DNA of 64,000 nucleotides from Allacma fusca (GCA_947179485.1 OX359247.1:42012801-42076800); one strand, 5' to 3'; shown: positions 1-42,950, counted from the stretch's first letter. A program made the numbers and translations. The notes: generated from the letters alone by a model not told the origin.

Positions 1-1372
1 AGAGAGAGACAGGGAGTATAATGATTAGTTCTACAGTTTAAATAGTTATTTAATTAATTATTGTTTCTCACAGGTCACATTTAATTACGTACATGACCTT
101 CTGTCACTTTCTCCTTCACTTCCCTGCACACACTGTTGTTCTATACCTTGTTTAAATTGTAACATTTGCATTATTTTTTGGTAGAGGCTGAAATACCATT
201 ACTCCATATGCAGTAGTATCTATTCATGTATTAGGTATGTGAAGTGACAGAGTTGAAAATGAAATTTTCCCGAAATAACTCGTATTTTCCGAGATCAGTA
301 CTAAAAGACACTCCGATGTATATCTTACTACAGCATTACAACTTCTAATGTACAACTGTACAGTTTTTCAAAAAATGCGAAACTAAATGTTTTGATCTTT
401 GTGTGTAAATGCATACAATGTTGCACAACCAAAAACTGTTTTTAAATCCAGTCTAAAAGATTATCTGATCGTACAGCGTTTACAGATACTTTAATAAAAA
501 TAATTTGAGACACTTGTTAAATTGTTCTGCTTACATTTAAGGTGCCTAGAACCCAAGAAGTTAGTATCAACCATGCAGTCAAATTTACGAAGGCAAGGAT
601 TTTAATGCAAATCATAACAGCGGTAGTAGCAATAATTAATTCAGTCAAGTTCAAAACAAACATGCATTGTAAATACATAAACAATTCTACCCTCGTTAGC
701 GATTTATGGAAACATTGTTATGAAATTCCGGACTATTATAGTTGGAAAGGAAGAACAGAAAATGAATAAAAGAGAGAAACGGTGACGACCTGAATATTCG
801 CCGGACATTCCCAGATTCATTACACTAATTATTATTCTACCCTTTTTTGCTGAACACTACTACACTGAAGACTACTTGGGTAAGAACGAGCTGTTAGACA
901 CGAGAACCGATCAGTAAAACACATTTTCGAGTTGAAATACACAAATTTTTATGATTTTTACAAAAGTTATTTTCTACTGTAATCCCATTATATAAAACGA
1001 CGAGGGAAGAGAGAACGCTCTCACTATAAAATTAATAAAAAGAATAAATTATGTAAAGGGAATAAATTACAAGATTACTGGAGTAGTTTGTCTGTTGTTC
1101 TTCCCTAATAATGTTACATATTACTTTTGTATAGATGTCTAATTACGCCAGAACTGGATGTGAAAGTTTCGCTTGTCCAAAAACAACTACGAGAAGGTTA
1201 TTCCTTGTTTGGTGAAATAGCCGAGGTGTTCCTTCTCGCCATGATGTCAGGAGCATCAATAAGCAGTAAAGTAAATATGTTGCAGTATGCTTAACGGATG
1301 AAGATATTCCTTGTATTATTGTGAAGTGTGTAGTGGACTGGGAATTAATGACGGGGTAGGGGAAGAAAGATT
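1..1372. other. 3' flank of kinesin gene, no gene seen
   Basis: This AT-rich stretch lies downstream of the kinesin stop codon, which is on the minus strand. The only open frame of note is a plus-strand frame around 542-769. It lacks recognisable motifs, splice partners and coding-like composition, so I do not call it. The first bases are a short AG microsatellite. Confidence 0.6.
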
Positions 1373-30925
<29,553 letters not shown>

Positions 30926-33900
30926 TTTCTCACACAGATAATGACCAGGTAGTCAAGTCCGGATTACAAACAAGTAAATAATAATAGCGAAGGGAAACGT
31001 TTTGGTTGTAAAAAAACTATAAGTTTATCAAAATACAAGAGAAGAGGAAAAGAACAAGAAGAAAAGCCTTGCTTTATCTTCCTTCCCTTTGGTTTTGTGT
31101 CTTTATATATATATATACTTAAAACACACTGTCAAATCTCCAAGACTTGAATACCTATAATAATAATTCGCCTCATGTGTACACTTGCTTTTTATACATA
31201 AGAACACACTCTTGATCACAACAACTATTTCGTACAGAGTAAACAGCAACAACACCAATAACAATGGACAATCAACAGAGTCAGACTACCGAGACTTGTG
31301 ACCCAAAATAAATTCCTTCGAATTTACTATAATCTCCTACAACAAAACTGCAGCTTCCTTTCCTTCTCTTGGAAGAATAAGGGATGAGAAATAGTATCAA
31401 AAGAGAGAAATGCAGATACGTTCCACACTTACCACTAATAATAGTAGTGTGCTGACTACCAAATCTACCACCACTACTACTCCTATCCCTACGTCTACTC
31501 CGACGGATGTACCATACACTCAGGAGTACCACAAGGAATAGCAAGACATATGACAGGAACACAGGCAACATAAGGATATGGGATACCTCACCAAACTTAA
31601 CACACAACAACACTCAAGTTATATACAGACAGATACACAAAAAGACAACAACCACATGCAATAGTCTCAAAACTTTTACACAACCTGAGATCACCGTCAG
31701 GAATGAGACAAACCGTATGCAAAGACAACATATTACAGAACACACGGCATAGAAATACAATCACAGCAAAAGGGGTTGAGCACAAGAACTTACCACAAGA
31801 CATGCTTACACAAGTCTCCACTACTGAAGTTACATATCCAAAAAACGTGATCATCGCATAATCATAACAACAAGCCAAAGACTGTATTATCACTCAGATC
31901 AAAAAGTACTCGTAGTATCAACCTATGTATCTTTTATATCTTCCCACACCAACAAGCCCAACCATGCCACATCAATGTAAAACATTTAGTAAAACAACTC
32001 AGAAAGACAATAATCATGAAAATAAATTCACCTGCATTTTATTACTTAAACACATACAAGCAAGCATCTGTTTTAATTGTCTAAAACAGTAATCTAGCAT
32101 TAAACTATACAAAAACAACCACCAAAAATAGTCCTTACAACTCAAGTCAGTCTCTAATCCTGGCTTCACAAAAGCTGAAATAATCTGGTGAAGACCCTCG
32201 CACTGCTGCTGTGAATCTGATTTGGTTTCGTGAGACAGTTCTCAGATAGACAGAGATGACACCTCAGATATAGCAAGTGTGGTAGTTAGTTAATAGGTGT
32301 GCAAAAAAAGTGGCAAAAAGCAAGTTGTGTATTGTACAACGTATGTTTTTTTAGCTCTTGTCTTCTTTCTCTTCATTCACATTTATTACTATATAGTAGA
32401 AAGCTGGGCACTAGTCATTTTACAACGGGACTTGGGATAGTCTTCAAAGGATGCGAGAGTGAAGCACAGTGGATGCGGCTATACGGCTGCAATTAATATT
32501 TTCTTTAATTTAATTCCTTTTTAAGTCCAACTGCTTCTTTCCTCCGTGTACCAACTGTACTTATAAAGTTTTATTTCAACACCTGCCACACTACTAGTTT
32601 TTATAGTCTTTAACCGTTTCGTTCAAATGTCTTTTTAGAGTTTACACAATAACTCAGTAAATGATTCTCTTACTCTACTTCCAAGCACAGATAACAGCTC
32701 TTGCAGGTTACTCACGATCGGTGTACATCAGTAGATGAACAAACCTTATCGCTCTTTACATTTTAGCTATTTTGTGGTCTCTTAATAATAATGAGGTAGG
32801 CCAAAAAATTATCGGGAAATGTGGTACCTTAATTTATCAAGTAAGCACATTCCAATTATTTGCGGCTATTTGTAGCGAAGCATGCACAAGTGCACGTGCA
32901 TACAAATCATACTTGGTCCATTGTAAATAGCAAAGGTACACAATATCAAAAGATAAACTACTGGATGAAGAGCATGAAAAAACTGCACATCTTATAATGC
33001 ATTCCCGTCTATCTACTTTTATGTGGGAAATGTAATAATTATTACATTCTGTGCAATATAGTAATAATTACAGGTACACTACTGGTAGGTTGTTTTGCTC
33101 TGTGCGGTAGTGGTATACGTAGACGTACACTGGAAAACAGGGCAATCATGCAATCATGTGCTCATTTCCTCCCCACTAACTCAATTACCATGTGGAAGTG
33201 GACGGTGTGTCATATTACAGATGAAACTAGAACTTATAATCTACACCGTCCGCAATTTCAAAATACTCTCACAAACAACATTACTTGGATAAAAATAAGA
33301 ACCTCTATCTCATGGTGGTTTTCAACATTCAATGCCAAATAATAAAAATTAAATTAAAATTATTACAGTTTTCCTCCATTGTTGATGTAATAATTGTTTC
33401 ATACATCAATGAGATCCGTTTAAATTGAAACTCCGATGGCCCAATAAACCCCTTGATAATATCATCCTCATGATAATCACGTTGCTGATACGAAAAATCC
33501 ACATATCATTCTACAAATTACTTTGAACTTAGCAAGTGATTATTAATATTTAATTAAAATAAATGGAGTTTATAGACAAGACAAACCCCGACTCCATGAG
33601 GGTGGTGAAGCGTATGGGAGACACAACATTCGGAGGACGATGAGTCGGACAAAGTGTCTGACCGTTCGGGGGATTGTTGATGTGAAACAAGCACACGAGC
33701 AACACTTGTGGGATGAAATTCTGTCTAGTATTTAAACCGTTTACAAATAGACACAAGGCAAAAGAGGAGGCAAAACAGATGATGACTTTATGTATGTACG
33801 TTGGTGGTGGCAGTGGTTAAAAGTTGTGATTCGCCTTTGGTTACACAGTGAAAGAGTAGCAGAGCCTGGAGGAACCTAACCAACTGTCAATTTCATTGAG

Positions 33901-36900
33901 CCTCGTCAGCCGACCGTCGTTGGTTTTAGTTTATAAGTTTGTGTGTGTGTGTGTTTGCAAAAGTGAGGAGATTGCAGTTCAAAAATCTCTTGCCTCTTAG
34001 GTATACATTTTATGTGTTAAGAGCTTGCTGCCAGTGCATGTAGTAGTTGGAGTACTGAAGTTAGTAGGAGTACAAGTAAAAAGAGTCCGCATTTACGGTC
34101 AATCTCTACATGTATCACATGCAATATAACTAAAAACTACACAACCCACAAAGTCTATGATAAAGGACCTGAATATAGGTATTTTGCCTCAGGTTTTTCT
34201 AGGCTCTATATAAAATCAACCAAATGTGTAGGGTAAAGGAGAGAGAAAGAGCAAGATAAGGAAATGTAAAATGTAACAACGCATTCACTAACGTCAATTT
34301 ACTCCGGTACTCTACAGTATTCGCATGCATAACAACTATACAAGCTAAAGCTCGCTTGTTGTTTCAATTTTTTTTTCGCATAAACTCATTTGCTTTAAAC
34401 TATTATCTTCGGTTCAACTCATGTCCATATAGTTCCCTGTATAAATATATAAGTATCCCTTCAGAAAGGTTCGTTGGCGAGTAAACCTTGTCCCTGTGTA
34501 TATACGGAACGTTTTGGATAAATTACATAGACTTACTAAGTATACCATACTGCAATTGTAAACCCTCTTGTGAATAATATAATTCGTAAAAGGTATAATG
34601 TCAATCTACTCCTGCATTATTATATAAGTACACACTTAACAACAACTCAACACTGCTATAGTTCTATAAATTTATATACGGCAATCCAGCAAAAAATTTA
34701 ACCTCGACCATGCAGCATGAGAATGCCCAACAACAAAAGTAGAGAAGCTCTATCATTGTCGAATCAAACTGTCAAACTTCCTATGTATGTTTAAATGTTA
34801 GAAACTATTGTTCGGAATTGGTCTTTATCTTCATTCATGTGTCCTAATTTTTTTTCCACCAAAATTCTCCTTTTTCCCTTCAAAAACTTCAATCCTCACC
34901 AGGAACTGTATAAAATGATAAGATACAGTTGGCACATCGAAATTCAATGAGCAAACCCCTAGTTTCTATTATACCCATACATTGCATACACAATCCGTTG
35001 TCAAAAATTATCTGTGTATCGCAAATATCGCAATGTCAAAATATTTCAACTACCACTTTGACCTCACCGTGCAGTTCACAGTATATTACATAATGTTATA
35101 CATTAGTAACAAAAGTACATTATATGCTTCCAACATCACCCAGTATAAATACTTGAACCATTCACACTGTACTACAACCCGTGATTCCAAATTACAAAAA
35201 TCCTCAACGTCATCAACAAGCTAGACTAAATACTCTTGCACACACTCTTCCCGACGCCCGACAAAATGTCAAGTACATTTTCTTCCTTCACCTCATAATT
35301 TACTGCATTTAATGTATGCATACACAATTACCTTCTTCAGCCACCTTCGGAAGATGAAAAAGTCTAGTCATTCTTGAATTCCTCATTTTACACTCTAGCT
35401 AAATGAAACTTTACACAAATTGTAGAACCTATAGTTCACAAATGCAAATATAATCTCCTTCACAGCAAAACACAATATACTCTCCCGAACAAAACCAGAG
35501 CACTCCAATCAACTTCCCCAACCATCCACAACTCATTCAAGAGCCCCAAACTGGCATTTCTATTTTTCCTTTGGAGGAAAACCATCCACTAATTTAAATT
35601 TCCTACTAATAACCCACGGAATTTTCAAAGGAAGCAAATCCAAAATGAGGCAAAGGCCCAAGTTATTATTCTACAGATAACCCTAACAGACCATACTTCA
35701 CAAGTATGCCCACAAAAGAATTACAATGTCTCCAATCCGGCACATATGCAAATACCTACCCACACAACAAAAACACAACTCACGAAAGTATATCGACTCT
35801 AGAAAAATAATCCTCAACTAAAACCATAACTCAATGCTCCTCAGAACTCCTCATGTATATCGGAAAGAATCAGTGACGACGGTAACTGGTAACCTATGTG
35901 CCTTTTTGATTGATGAGACGATGACTCACAACTCCAACCACCACCAACACTCGCCCAACAATCTCACGAAAAAGAGCAGCAAAGGCCTTCCGTCCCTAAT
36001 GTCAAGAAATATCAAATAAAATGAAGAAGCTCTGAACCTTTACATAAATCAAATCAAAATCACACCTTACAGGTGCACAAAATCCAATTAAAATCCTATC
36101 ATCCCAATCCCACCATCCCCATCATAATCCTCCCAAATTACATTGCAAAAAGACACATCATCAGAAATTACTTCATCTCTACAGATCCACAGCAAAATCC
36201 TTAAAATTAATTAACTGATAAGATATACCAGACACCCAAGAATTTCAACTATGTAAAGTTGATAATAGTCCCAAATACATGAAGAGGGGGCTTGAGAAAA
36301 TCGATCCGTTTTGTCTATACGTGTGTGTACATTTCATACCGTTAAACGGTCTCTTCCCTTTCCGTCCTATCTTACTCCTACAGAAACTCACACTATATAC
36401 ATATTTATTATGGAATTGACTAGAGGAAAATAGTATAGATGTCAAAAAATAAAATAATCACGGTTTCCTCACCCATCAATAAATGCGTCCGGAATGTGGA
36501 AATTGAAGAAGGAGTCACTTCCGCTCACACTGTCCTTAATAACTACCACAACTCATGGAATTATTAAGGAAAATTCCAAGCCAACTTAAAGCAATCTATG
36601 TAATTCAACCACTAAATTTTGCTTTAGATTTTTTGGGGTCTCAGGCTGGCAACGGCCAATTTTTAACACTGACTTCAAGTCTCCACCGACCAGGTGGCGT
36701 CTGACACAAAAGGCGGCTTTTATCGACCCACCACAACTATACTCACATTCGAGGCGCCAAAGTCCAACAGTTTGAATTTAACCTCTTCTCAAATATACAT
36801 CTCCTCACATTTGAAGTCATGAGCGTACATACGCATCCTGTCATTTGTTTGGTTTCGAAACCTATAAATTCCCAATCTTGAGGTTACAAATTCCTTAGAA

Positions 36901-37358
36901 AATTCTACCAGCGGAATTCTAAGCTCAAGTTATCTTTTTTCCTTTGGATTATAGTTTCTTTTGTGGGGGGTATTTAATGAAATACTCACTTTCCGTACCT
37001 AACACGTTATCCTAACTGAGTATTCAGAGCTTATTAAAAAAAATCTGGGATTCTGTCAATTAATGTGAAGGTCATAGTTTACTCCGTTTGTTGTTGGAAC
37101 CTTGTAGCTCTGGATGTTGGGGAAGCTGTTGTATAGTGTAGATATTTTTTGCCGTGTGTCTGTGAACAAATTTGGATACATTTTTACTTAAAGGTGATTC
37201 GTGATTTAAAAGACGAAGGAATCTTTGGTACTTTCACCATTATTGCATTTAGATTTGAGTGGGTAGAACATACTAACATTGGGACATTGGATGTTGCATA
37301 CATTATTGAACAGTATAAAGCTACAAACAGATTGTGTGAATTGGAACTAATTGAAATC
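30926..37358. other. Kinesin 5' region and intergenic DNA, no confident gene
   Basis: This stretch lies between the proposed kinesin start and the PH-domain gene on the opposite strand, so it should hold both promoters. It includes a TA repeat near 31104-31116, a GT repeat near 33940-33955, and a possible alternative kinesin first exon (31433-31613). A plus-strand frame open from 37149 runs in phase into the PH gene and may be its 5' UTR or an N-terminal extension. I could not place promoters or transcription starts. Confidence 0.5.
31433..31613 (-). other. Possible alternative first exon of the kinesin gene
   Basis: A minus-strand open frame with a Met at 31613 encodes a hydrophobic stretch (FLSYVLLFLVVLLSVWYI), then RRSRRRDRSSSGG. 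It reaches a good donor (AGTG|GTAAGT) in phase 1, the phase required to join kinesin exon 2 at 29398. The composition looks more structured than random, but a membrane anchor on a kinesin-13 would be odd and nothing else confirms it. Confidence 0.2.
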
Positions 37359-39027
37359 ATGCGATTCAATGAGAAGGAGCTTGCTGTAATTGCACAGAAA
37401 GATGGAGATTTGGTGGGGAGGTTGCAGTACACACAGTATAAAGGACCGCCTGGCTCTTACAAGACTAATGGTGAGTAGTTATTAATTTTGAAAAGATTTT
37501 ATCTAGATATCCGTTGATAGATGTGTGAGAATGTATGTTAATGTTGTGGGAGTTGAGGAGGGAATATTGAGTGAGAAGATTTTGTGAAATTGTAGAATAA
37601 TTAGTGATTGAGTGGTAGTAGTAGTATGTAATTACTAAAACCTGTTGTGTTGCTGTTGAGTCTCTGATCCCGCTCGCGCTCTCCTCCTGCACCGGAAGTG
37701 ACTTCACGTCGTTTGTCGTAGCCATGACTACCTTGAGCTGGGCCGTTGGATTGGGAATGAATGGAAGCCGCTGATGAAATCCTGGATGTGGATGGATCAA
37801 GTGGCATTGGGACGGCGGAGTGACTTCGAATAATTGTGGATGGGACCCGGTGGTGTAGACGTTTCATTTTAGAGCTGATGTAAAATATATGATGGAGTGG
37901 TTTTTTGAGAAGGTGCAGAGTGCTGAGAATAGATAATTTTTATGGTTTGATTCTGGGATGGTAAGATCGTTGCGGTTGAAAATTTGAGGAAGAATGCGAA
38001 TGGATGATATTCTTTTTATATTTATCTTCGTTGTGAAATGAATACATGTTGAATAAGTAGAAGATGGGTGTGTAGTTGCTATGGGGACATCATCTATTTG
38101 GTTATATTTTATCACAGGTTTTCGAGATCGGTTCTTCAAGCTCGTTGGGAATTTGCTCTTCTATTTCCGGTTTAATGAAATGGGTACAGTTGACTATAAA
38201 GAGGTGAGGAAGGCTATATTGGGGAAGATTGATTTTAATATGATTTAGAAGATATATGACTAGCGGATCTGTGTCTGTCTTTTAATTGACGTTTGGGAGT
38301 GGGGTAATGATTGGATTTGTTTGTTTTTTAATATGAGGGATTATTATCTGTTTATAGCCTGTTGGTGTAATTGTATTGGAGAACTATTCCGTACAACCGG
38401 AGTATGATGTGGATTTGTCTTTTGCATTCGGAATTCTGTTTTTGGATGAACCTGATCGTAGACATATTTTTACTGCCAGGACTGATAAAGATGTCCAGCT
38501 TTGGATAAACACATTGCAAACTGCGAGGTATACTGAAGGGATATCGAGTGTTTTTAATATTGAGTTTTAACTGGTTGGTGTGGGCTGATGTTAACAGCTG
38601 TTACTAATTACTAATTTTGGTTTCGATTGCAGTTACCAGCATTGGAGTCATCAGTTGACTTTGAAAAGAACACAGTTGCACGCTCTGTTAGAATCTGTTA
38701 GTGATATTAGTACCTGAATTCATTGTTTGATCGGTTTTGTTTTTGTTTCCATAAACTAAGTTGTATGTCATGTTGTTGACTAAAACTAATCTTCACTCGC
38801 AGAGACAATCCTCCATAGCTGCTCCGAGGGAGCTCTTTCCTTTGCAATCAACAAGCCATCCAATGTATGAAATCAAGAACGACACACCGTTGATTTCTTT
38901 CGAAGACTCAAATTCTAACTTTATCCCAACAATTCCACCACGGTTTCAGCTTCAGCATTCCTTACCTCCTCCGATTCCCCCGCGTCCTAACGCTAGGAAA
39001 AGGGAAGAAGATCTCATTAAGTTTTAA
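37359..39027 (+). CDS. PLEKHJ1: PH-domain protein, PLEKHJ1-like, five exons
   Basis: PLEKHJ1-type proteins are small PH-domain proteins; PH domains commonly bind phosphoinositides or partner proteins at membranes. Exons are 37359-37470, 38118-38203, 38358-38527, 38633-38696 and 38803-39027, summing to 219 codons (218 aa). The start is chosen because MRFNEKELA matches the family N-terminus (MRYNEKEL in vertebrates). The PH core runs over about residues 18-127: KLVGNLLFYFRFNE, PVGVIVLENYSV, the RRHIFTA strand, and the C-terminal helix with its Trp in DVQLWINTLQTA. Exon 5 adds a Pro-rich tail (PPPIPPRP, ending EEDLIKF) that vertebrate PLEKHJ1 lacks as far as I recall; sesquipedalian-like PH proteins also have tails. 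The exon 4 donor is GTTAGT. If that intron is retained, translation stops at 38715-38717. The gene is convergent with PARL. Confidence 0.8.
37642..37874 (-). other. Coding-like GC-rich block, opposite strand in PH gene intron 1
   Basis: The minus strand has an acceptor (TTTTACATCAG) followed by a frame open through MKRLHHRVPSTII, a Ser/Pro-rich stretch and LNSNTTG, ending near a GT at 37641. A second possible donor, CTCAAG|GTAGTC, lies earlier. Two overlapping frames are open. GC content is clearly higher than in the surrounding intron. Both donors leave phase 1, which would fit kinesin exon 2, so this may be an upstream kinesin exon or part of an unrelated antisense transcript. I see no domain. 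Confidence 0.3.
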
Positions 39028-40002
39028 CTGTTAACCAAGCATTTTTTCATGTAAACTATTTTGCGCAATTATTTATTCTCTCTTCCGCAGTCATTGTTTT
39101 TTCCATTCATTGCCACAAATACTTTTATTTGTTGGATAGAATATTTTTGTAATAACCTTGATGACTACTGTAACAACGAGTTTGCATTTCCGTACCAAAC
39201 AGGTACAAACCTTTTGTGGAATTCATGTTTTCTTTAGAATAATCACAAGTCAATGAAGGTTGAGTTATTAATATTTTCAAATAGTGTTCGTATCAATATT
39301 TGGCAATTTAGCTGCAGATTTGATTGTTTTAAATAGTTAACTAGTTTTTTAATACCTAACCAGTAAATTGTCCATCATTGTAAGTTTGTATTAATGCCTT
39401 ATTGTATTTCAATCAGCTGTACTTTAAACATAAAACGAAGTAGCTACTAAAGGGAAGCCACGTAACGAAATGAGGCTACGTAGTTAATGGAGTTATTTTT
39501 AACTCAGTTAAGTGATAGCGATAATGATTGGAAACACCGATTTCAATCTCTAAAGTTAATCGTGTGTGTGTGTCTGTATTAATGTTCCTATTGATACTAA
39601 AAATTCAAATATAATATTTAGCGCCTGAACAAAATAACGAGTTGGAGACAGTTTATGGTAAATGGAAGTACTATTGTAAAGGAAGTGCTAGAAGTAATAA
39701 AGGTGCCTTTGCGTTACACTGAATATATAAAATTATAAATACTTATTTCCAATTCGTTGGTGTGATTATCAAATCATACAGAAAGTAAATTAATTGAAAG
39801 CTCATAAGGCACGCTGGCCAAAGTAACTTGTATTTAGTAATGCAAGTACATACACCTGGTTAATTGAAATATATTCAGACTTAATATCAAATACAATAAT
39901 TGTGAATTGCATAGATCAGTAGTTACAATACCGTTAAACACTTTTTATGTTTCAACAGCTTCATACATGGTGTCTGTTTGGAACAGAAAGTTTCAGCAAA
40001 CT
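39028..40002. other. Intergenic, convergent gene ends
   Basis: About 1 kb separates the stop codons of the PH gene (plus) and PARL (minus), so it must hold both 3' UTRs. I see no additional gene. Confidence 0.7.
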
Positions 40003-41590
40003 CTAATAACCACTTGTAGGATGAAAACCTTGCCAAAACTTCAGTGTTACTCCCTTGACGTAACCTATTGGTACATCCCCAAACTTGTGGACGTATCTGC
40101 AAATCAAAAATGATTACAAAGATAAACTTTTTGTTGGATGTTGACTTGGAATACTGCTGATTCAAAACTTACAACCCAAAAAGGAATCCTGCTACATGAG
40201 CAGCGTGATCGAAATAGTGCTGTCCAGCAAGCAGGCAGAAAACGTCGAATATCAAAAGGTAATGCACTGCCTGTAGAAAGTAAAAGCAAAGATAGTTCAA
40301 CAATTCGACTGTCTACATTGCATAAATGCATATTGTATGTCTTATTTTTTTTAAACTCAAATATGCAACAGTAACCAGATATTACTTCCTGTACTTACAG
40401 AAGTTGCTGAAATAAAAACACCAGGCAAGAAGAAAAACTGTACTTGCAGTTGAGGTAGTTTGCTGTATATTATGGCACTGATGCCACATAGAGCACCTGA
40501 CTAATAAAACACATTAACAACTAAATCGTCCATTTCAAATGTAAGCAAAATGTTTGCATAAAATGGTACTAATTCCTACCGCTCCAAGTGACCGAAAATA
40601 TCTTCCAGTTAGCACTTGATGAGTATATGACCCTAAAGACGATACTATTCCAGAAACTAAAAACAATGCTACAAACATCTCACGTCCCAAAAGTTCAGCA
40701 GCAAAAGGAGTAATGGAATAAAGAGCACTCATGTTTGCTGCTAGATGCAGAAGAGAAGCATGGCTAAAGATGGACAAAACCATCGGTACAGCTACTGGAT
40801 CTAAATAATTATAAATAATGATAATTACATAGTTCATCATTTAGATTGTACAAAATCTCACGCTGTTAATCACAGTCGACTATAATCACTATCAACGGTT
40901 AAAAGCGTAACCCTAAATAAATAATTTTGTTAACTCACGCCCGGGTATATATGTAGTGCAAAACCATTTGAGCATCACCGGGGTCAAAGACGAGATTTGC
41001 CAGGCAATAAATATAAGTATATTCAGTCCGAATATTGGCCAATATATTTGTTCATTTTTGGTTAGTTTTCTCCACCAGCGGGATACATCATCTAAAATGC
41101 CTGACTGTCATGTAAATAAATAAGGCAGCGTTAATTAAATTACCAATTTCCACAAGTGACCTTGGCTTGCAGTGACATTGACTTGCTAACAGTAAATTAC
41201 AAGAATTGATATTTTAAGATTTAATTTAAATATTCTATCCACGATGTTAACAAATTTAATAAACAATAAAAGTTATTGCCTGTTTTTCTACAAAAGGGTT
41301 AGGAAGAAAATCGAACAACGACCCACTGACATCAAAAAATCCACTCTTGCTTTCGTACTCCCAAATTGTGCAAAGGGCAAAAATGCTCGCGCTTACCTGC
41401 ATAAATAAAAAGGTCACGTATGTAAATAAATGATAATGCATGTACTTCATACGCCAATCCACATGCAGAAAAATAAATCTTATAGATATCTTAGTATGAC
41501 ATTGCTCACCACAATTGTAAACACAACCGGCATTAGAAGTTTATCCTTACCAACCATTCTGTATCTGTTCAATCGGTAATTTCTGTTCAT
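40003..41590 (-). CDS. PARL: PARL-type mitochondrial rhomboid protease, seven exons (5' end incomplete)
   Basis: PARL is the inner-mitochondrial-membrane rhomboid that cleaves substrates such as PINK1 and PGAM5 within the membrane. Exons on the minus strand are 41510-41590, 41280-41396, 40939-41104, 40580-40800, 40399-40500, 40173-40270 and 40003-40096, giving 292 codons plus stop. Motifs include AIW-like CTIWEYES, WWRKLT, the SHASLLHLAANM loop region, the catalytic GxSG (SLGA at the end of exon 4 joined to SGALCG in exon 5; Ser about residue 196) and DHAAHVAGFLFG with the catalytic His at about 254. The C-terminus (YGYV-like GYVKGVTLKFWQGF) matches the family. The second exon ends at a GC donor (CAG|GCAATA), since no GT fits. 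The protein is shorter than human PARL at the N-terminus, so an exon with the mitochondrial presequence is probably missing upstream of 41590. Confidence 0.9.
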
Positions 41591-42092
41591 ATTACAGGAT
41601 CATAACAGGTGTGATCAAATAGTATGTAAACTATCGATTGATTTTTACACGTAAATAGTGACTGCTAGAGCGAACTATAGCTGCGACTATATTTCGTGGT
41701 AAGATGGTCCAAACTTCAATGTGCACTGAATTAATACATTAAAAATGCTCAAATTCCTAATAGTAGTTAACAGAGAGTATTTCCGGAAAAAATGATACTG
41801 AAATTATGTACAAAATTGAAAAATTCTACTGACAAGGTAAGTTTACAAAAAATGGCGCAGGTATAGCTCATTGGCCAACAACAAAGTTTAGATTACATAA
41901 TGTTTCCAAGGATGTCCTAGGTGGCACAATGGCACAATAGTTGCCAACAGCTTGTGCATTGGAGATTAAACAATGGCACAATGGAAATGCAAAGGCCCAG
42001 AAGGGTACTTCGCTTCTGCATGGACTATAGCTTATACTGACACGTATACTATACGTCAGGATCCACCAGTCCCTACCTTTTTCAGTCCAAGT
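41591..42092. other. PARL upstream region, no gene seen
   Basis: The missing 5' exon and promoter of PARL should lie here or beyond. No presequence-like exon was recognised. The minus-strand frame at 41868-42095 has no motif. Confidence 0.5.
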
Positions 42093-42560
42093 CAAAATAA
42101 GTCTTAAGTGTCTGATCAGTCAGTCAGTCCTTAAGTCTGTTTGCCGTTTCCTATGAGTCTCAGTCAGTCACAGTCTTTATAAGAGTCACTCGAATAAGTC
42201 ATAGTCTCAGAGGACAATGCGAAAATTTCAAAAATACCTATTTTTTTGTAATTTTCTTGTGCTGCATTTCAATACAATTGATGACCTGGAATCTGCTTTT
42301 GTAAAATACTACGAAAATCTCCAATATTTTCAATGTAGATTTTTGTTCCGCTAGATACGTTGTGTACGCTTTATGATTTTCTTGATTCCTACATTGGTTT
42401 ACGCGTTCGTCTCAGTCTCAGTCAGTCCCGATGATTCAGAAATAAGTCTAAGTCAGTCAAAGTCTTGAGCTGTAGTTAGATTTATCAGTCACAGTCTCAG
42501 TCAGTCATCAGTCAGTCACTCAATGTTGCAGTCAGTCCTTCAGCATCAGTCTAAGACTGG
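42093..42560. repeat. Degenerate (AGTC)n-type simple repeat
   Basis: Runs of CAGTCAGTC and AGTCTCAGTCAGTC recur through the stretch, separated by less regular sequence (about 42215-42405), as in an old slippage-expanded array. Confidence 0.85.
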
Positions 42561-42890
42561 TCTATCCTGCTATACGTCACACTGACTGCTTAGGCATATA
42601 CATACATAGTGCATTAAACATTAAACAGTTGCGTTTTGCGTTTATTATTTTTGTTGACAACCACATCAATTTCGGAATAAATGGGAGATTAAACTCTACA
42701 CCTGTAAAAACATATGAGAAGATGTGACACAAACTGGAATAAGTCCATTTTGCAAAAGTTTACAGGCGACACAAAAAGAAACGCTCATTGTCAGTTCCAT
42801 GCATTGTGTTGTGACACAGTTGTAAATTCCAGGTTCATTTCCAATAATCCTGATATGTAAGTGGTCGTCGCGGCAACGGGTGAAACCCAG

Positions 42891-42950
42891 GTACATGGGA
42901 ACGGGAAAGAGTTCAGGAACGGGTATGGGAACAATTATTTTGTTCCCAAC
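42891..42950. repeat. GGGAACGGGT dispersed repeat patch
   Basis: Several GGAACGGG or GGGAACGGG(T) units with irregular spacing stand out from the AT-rich background. Related patches lie at 43866-43886 and 46728-46918. Confidence 0.75.

Noticed and set aside
542-769. Plus-strand 75-codon open frame
   Set aside because: No motif, no splice context and random-looking composition in the 3' flank of the kinesin gene.
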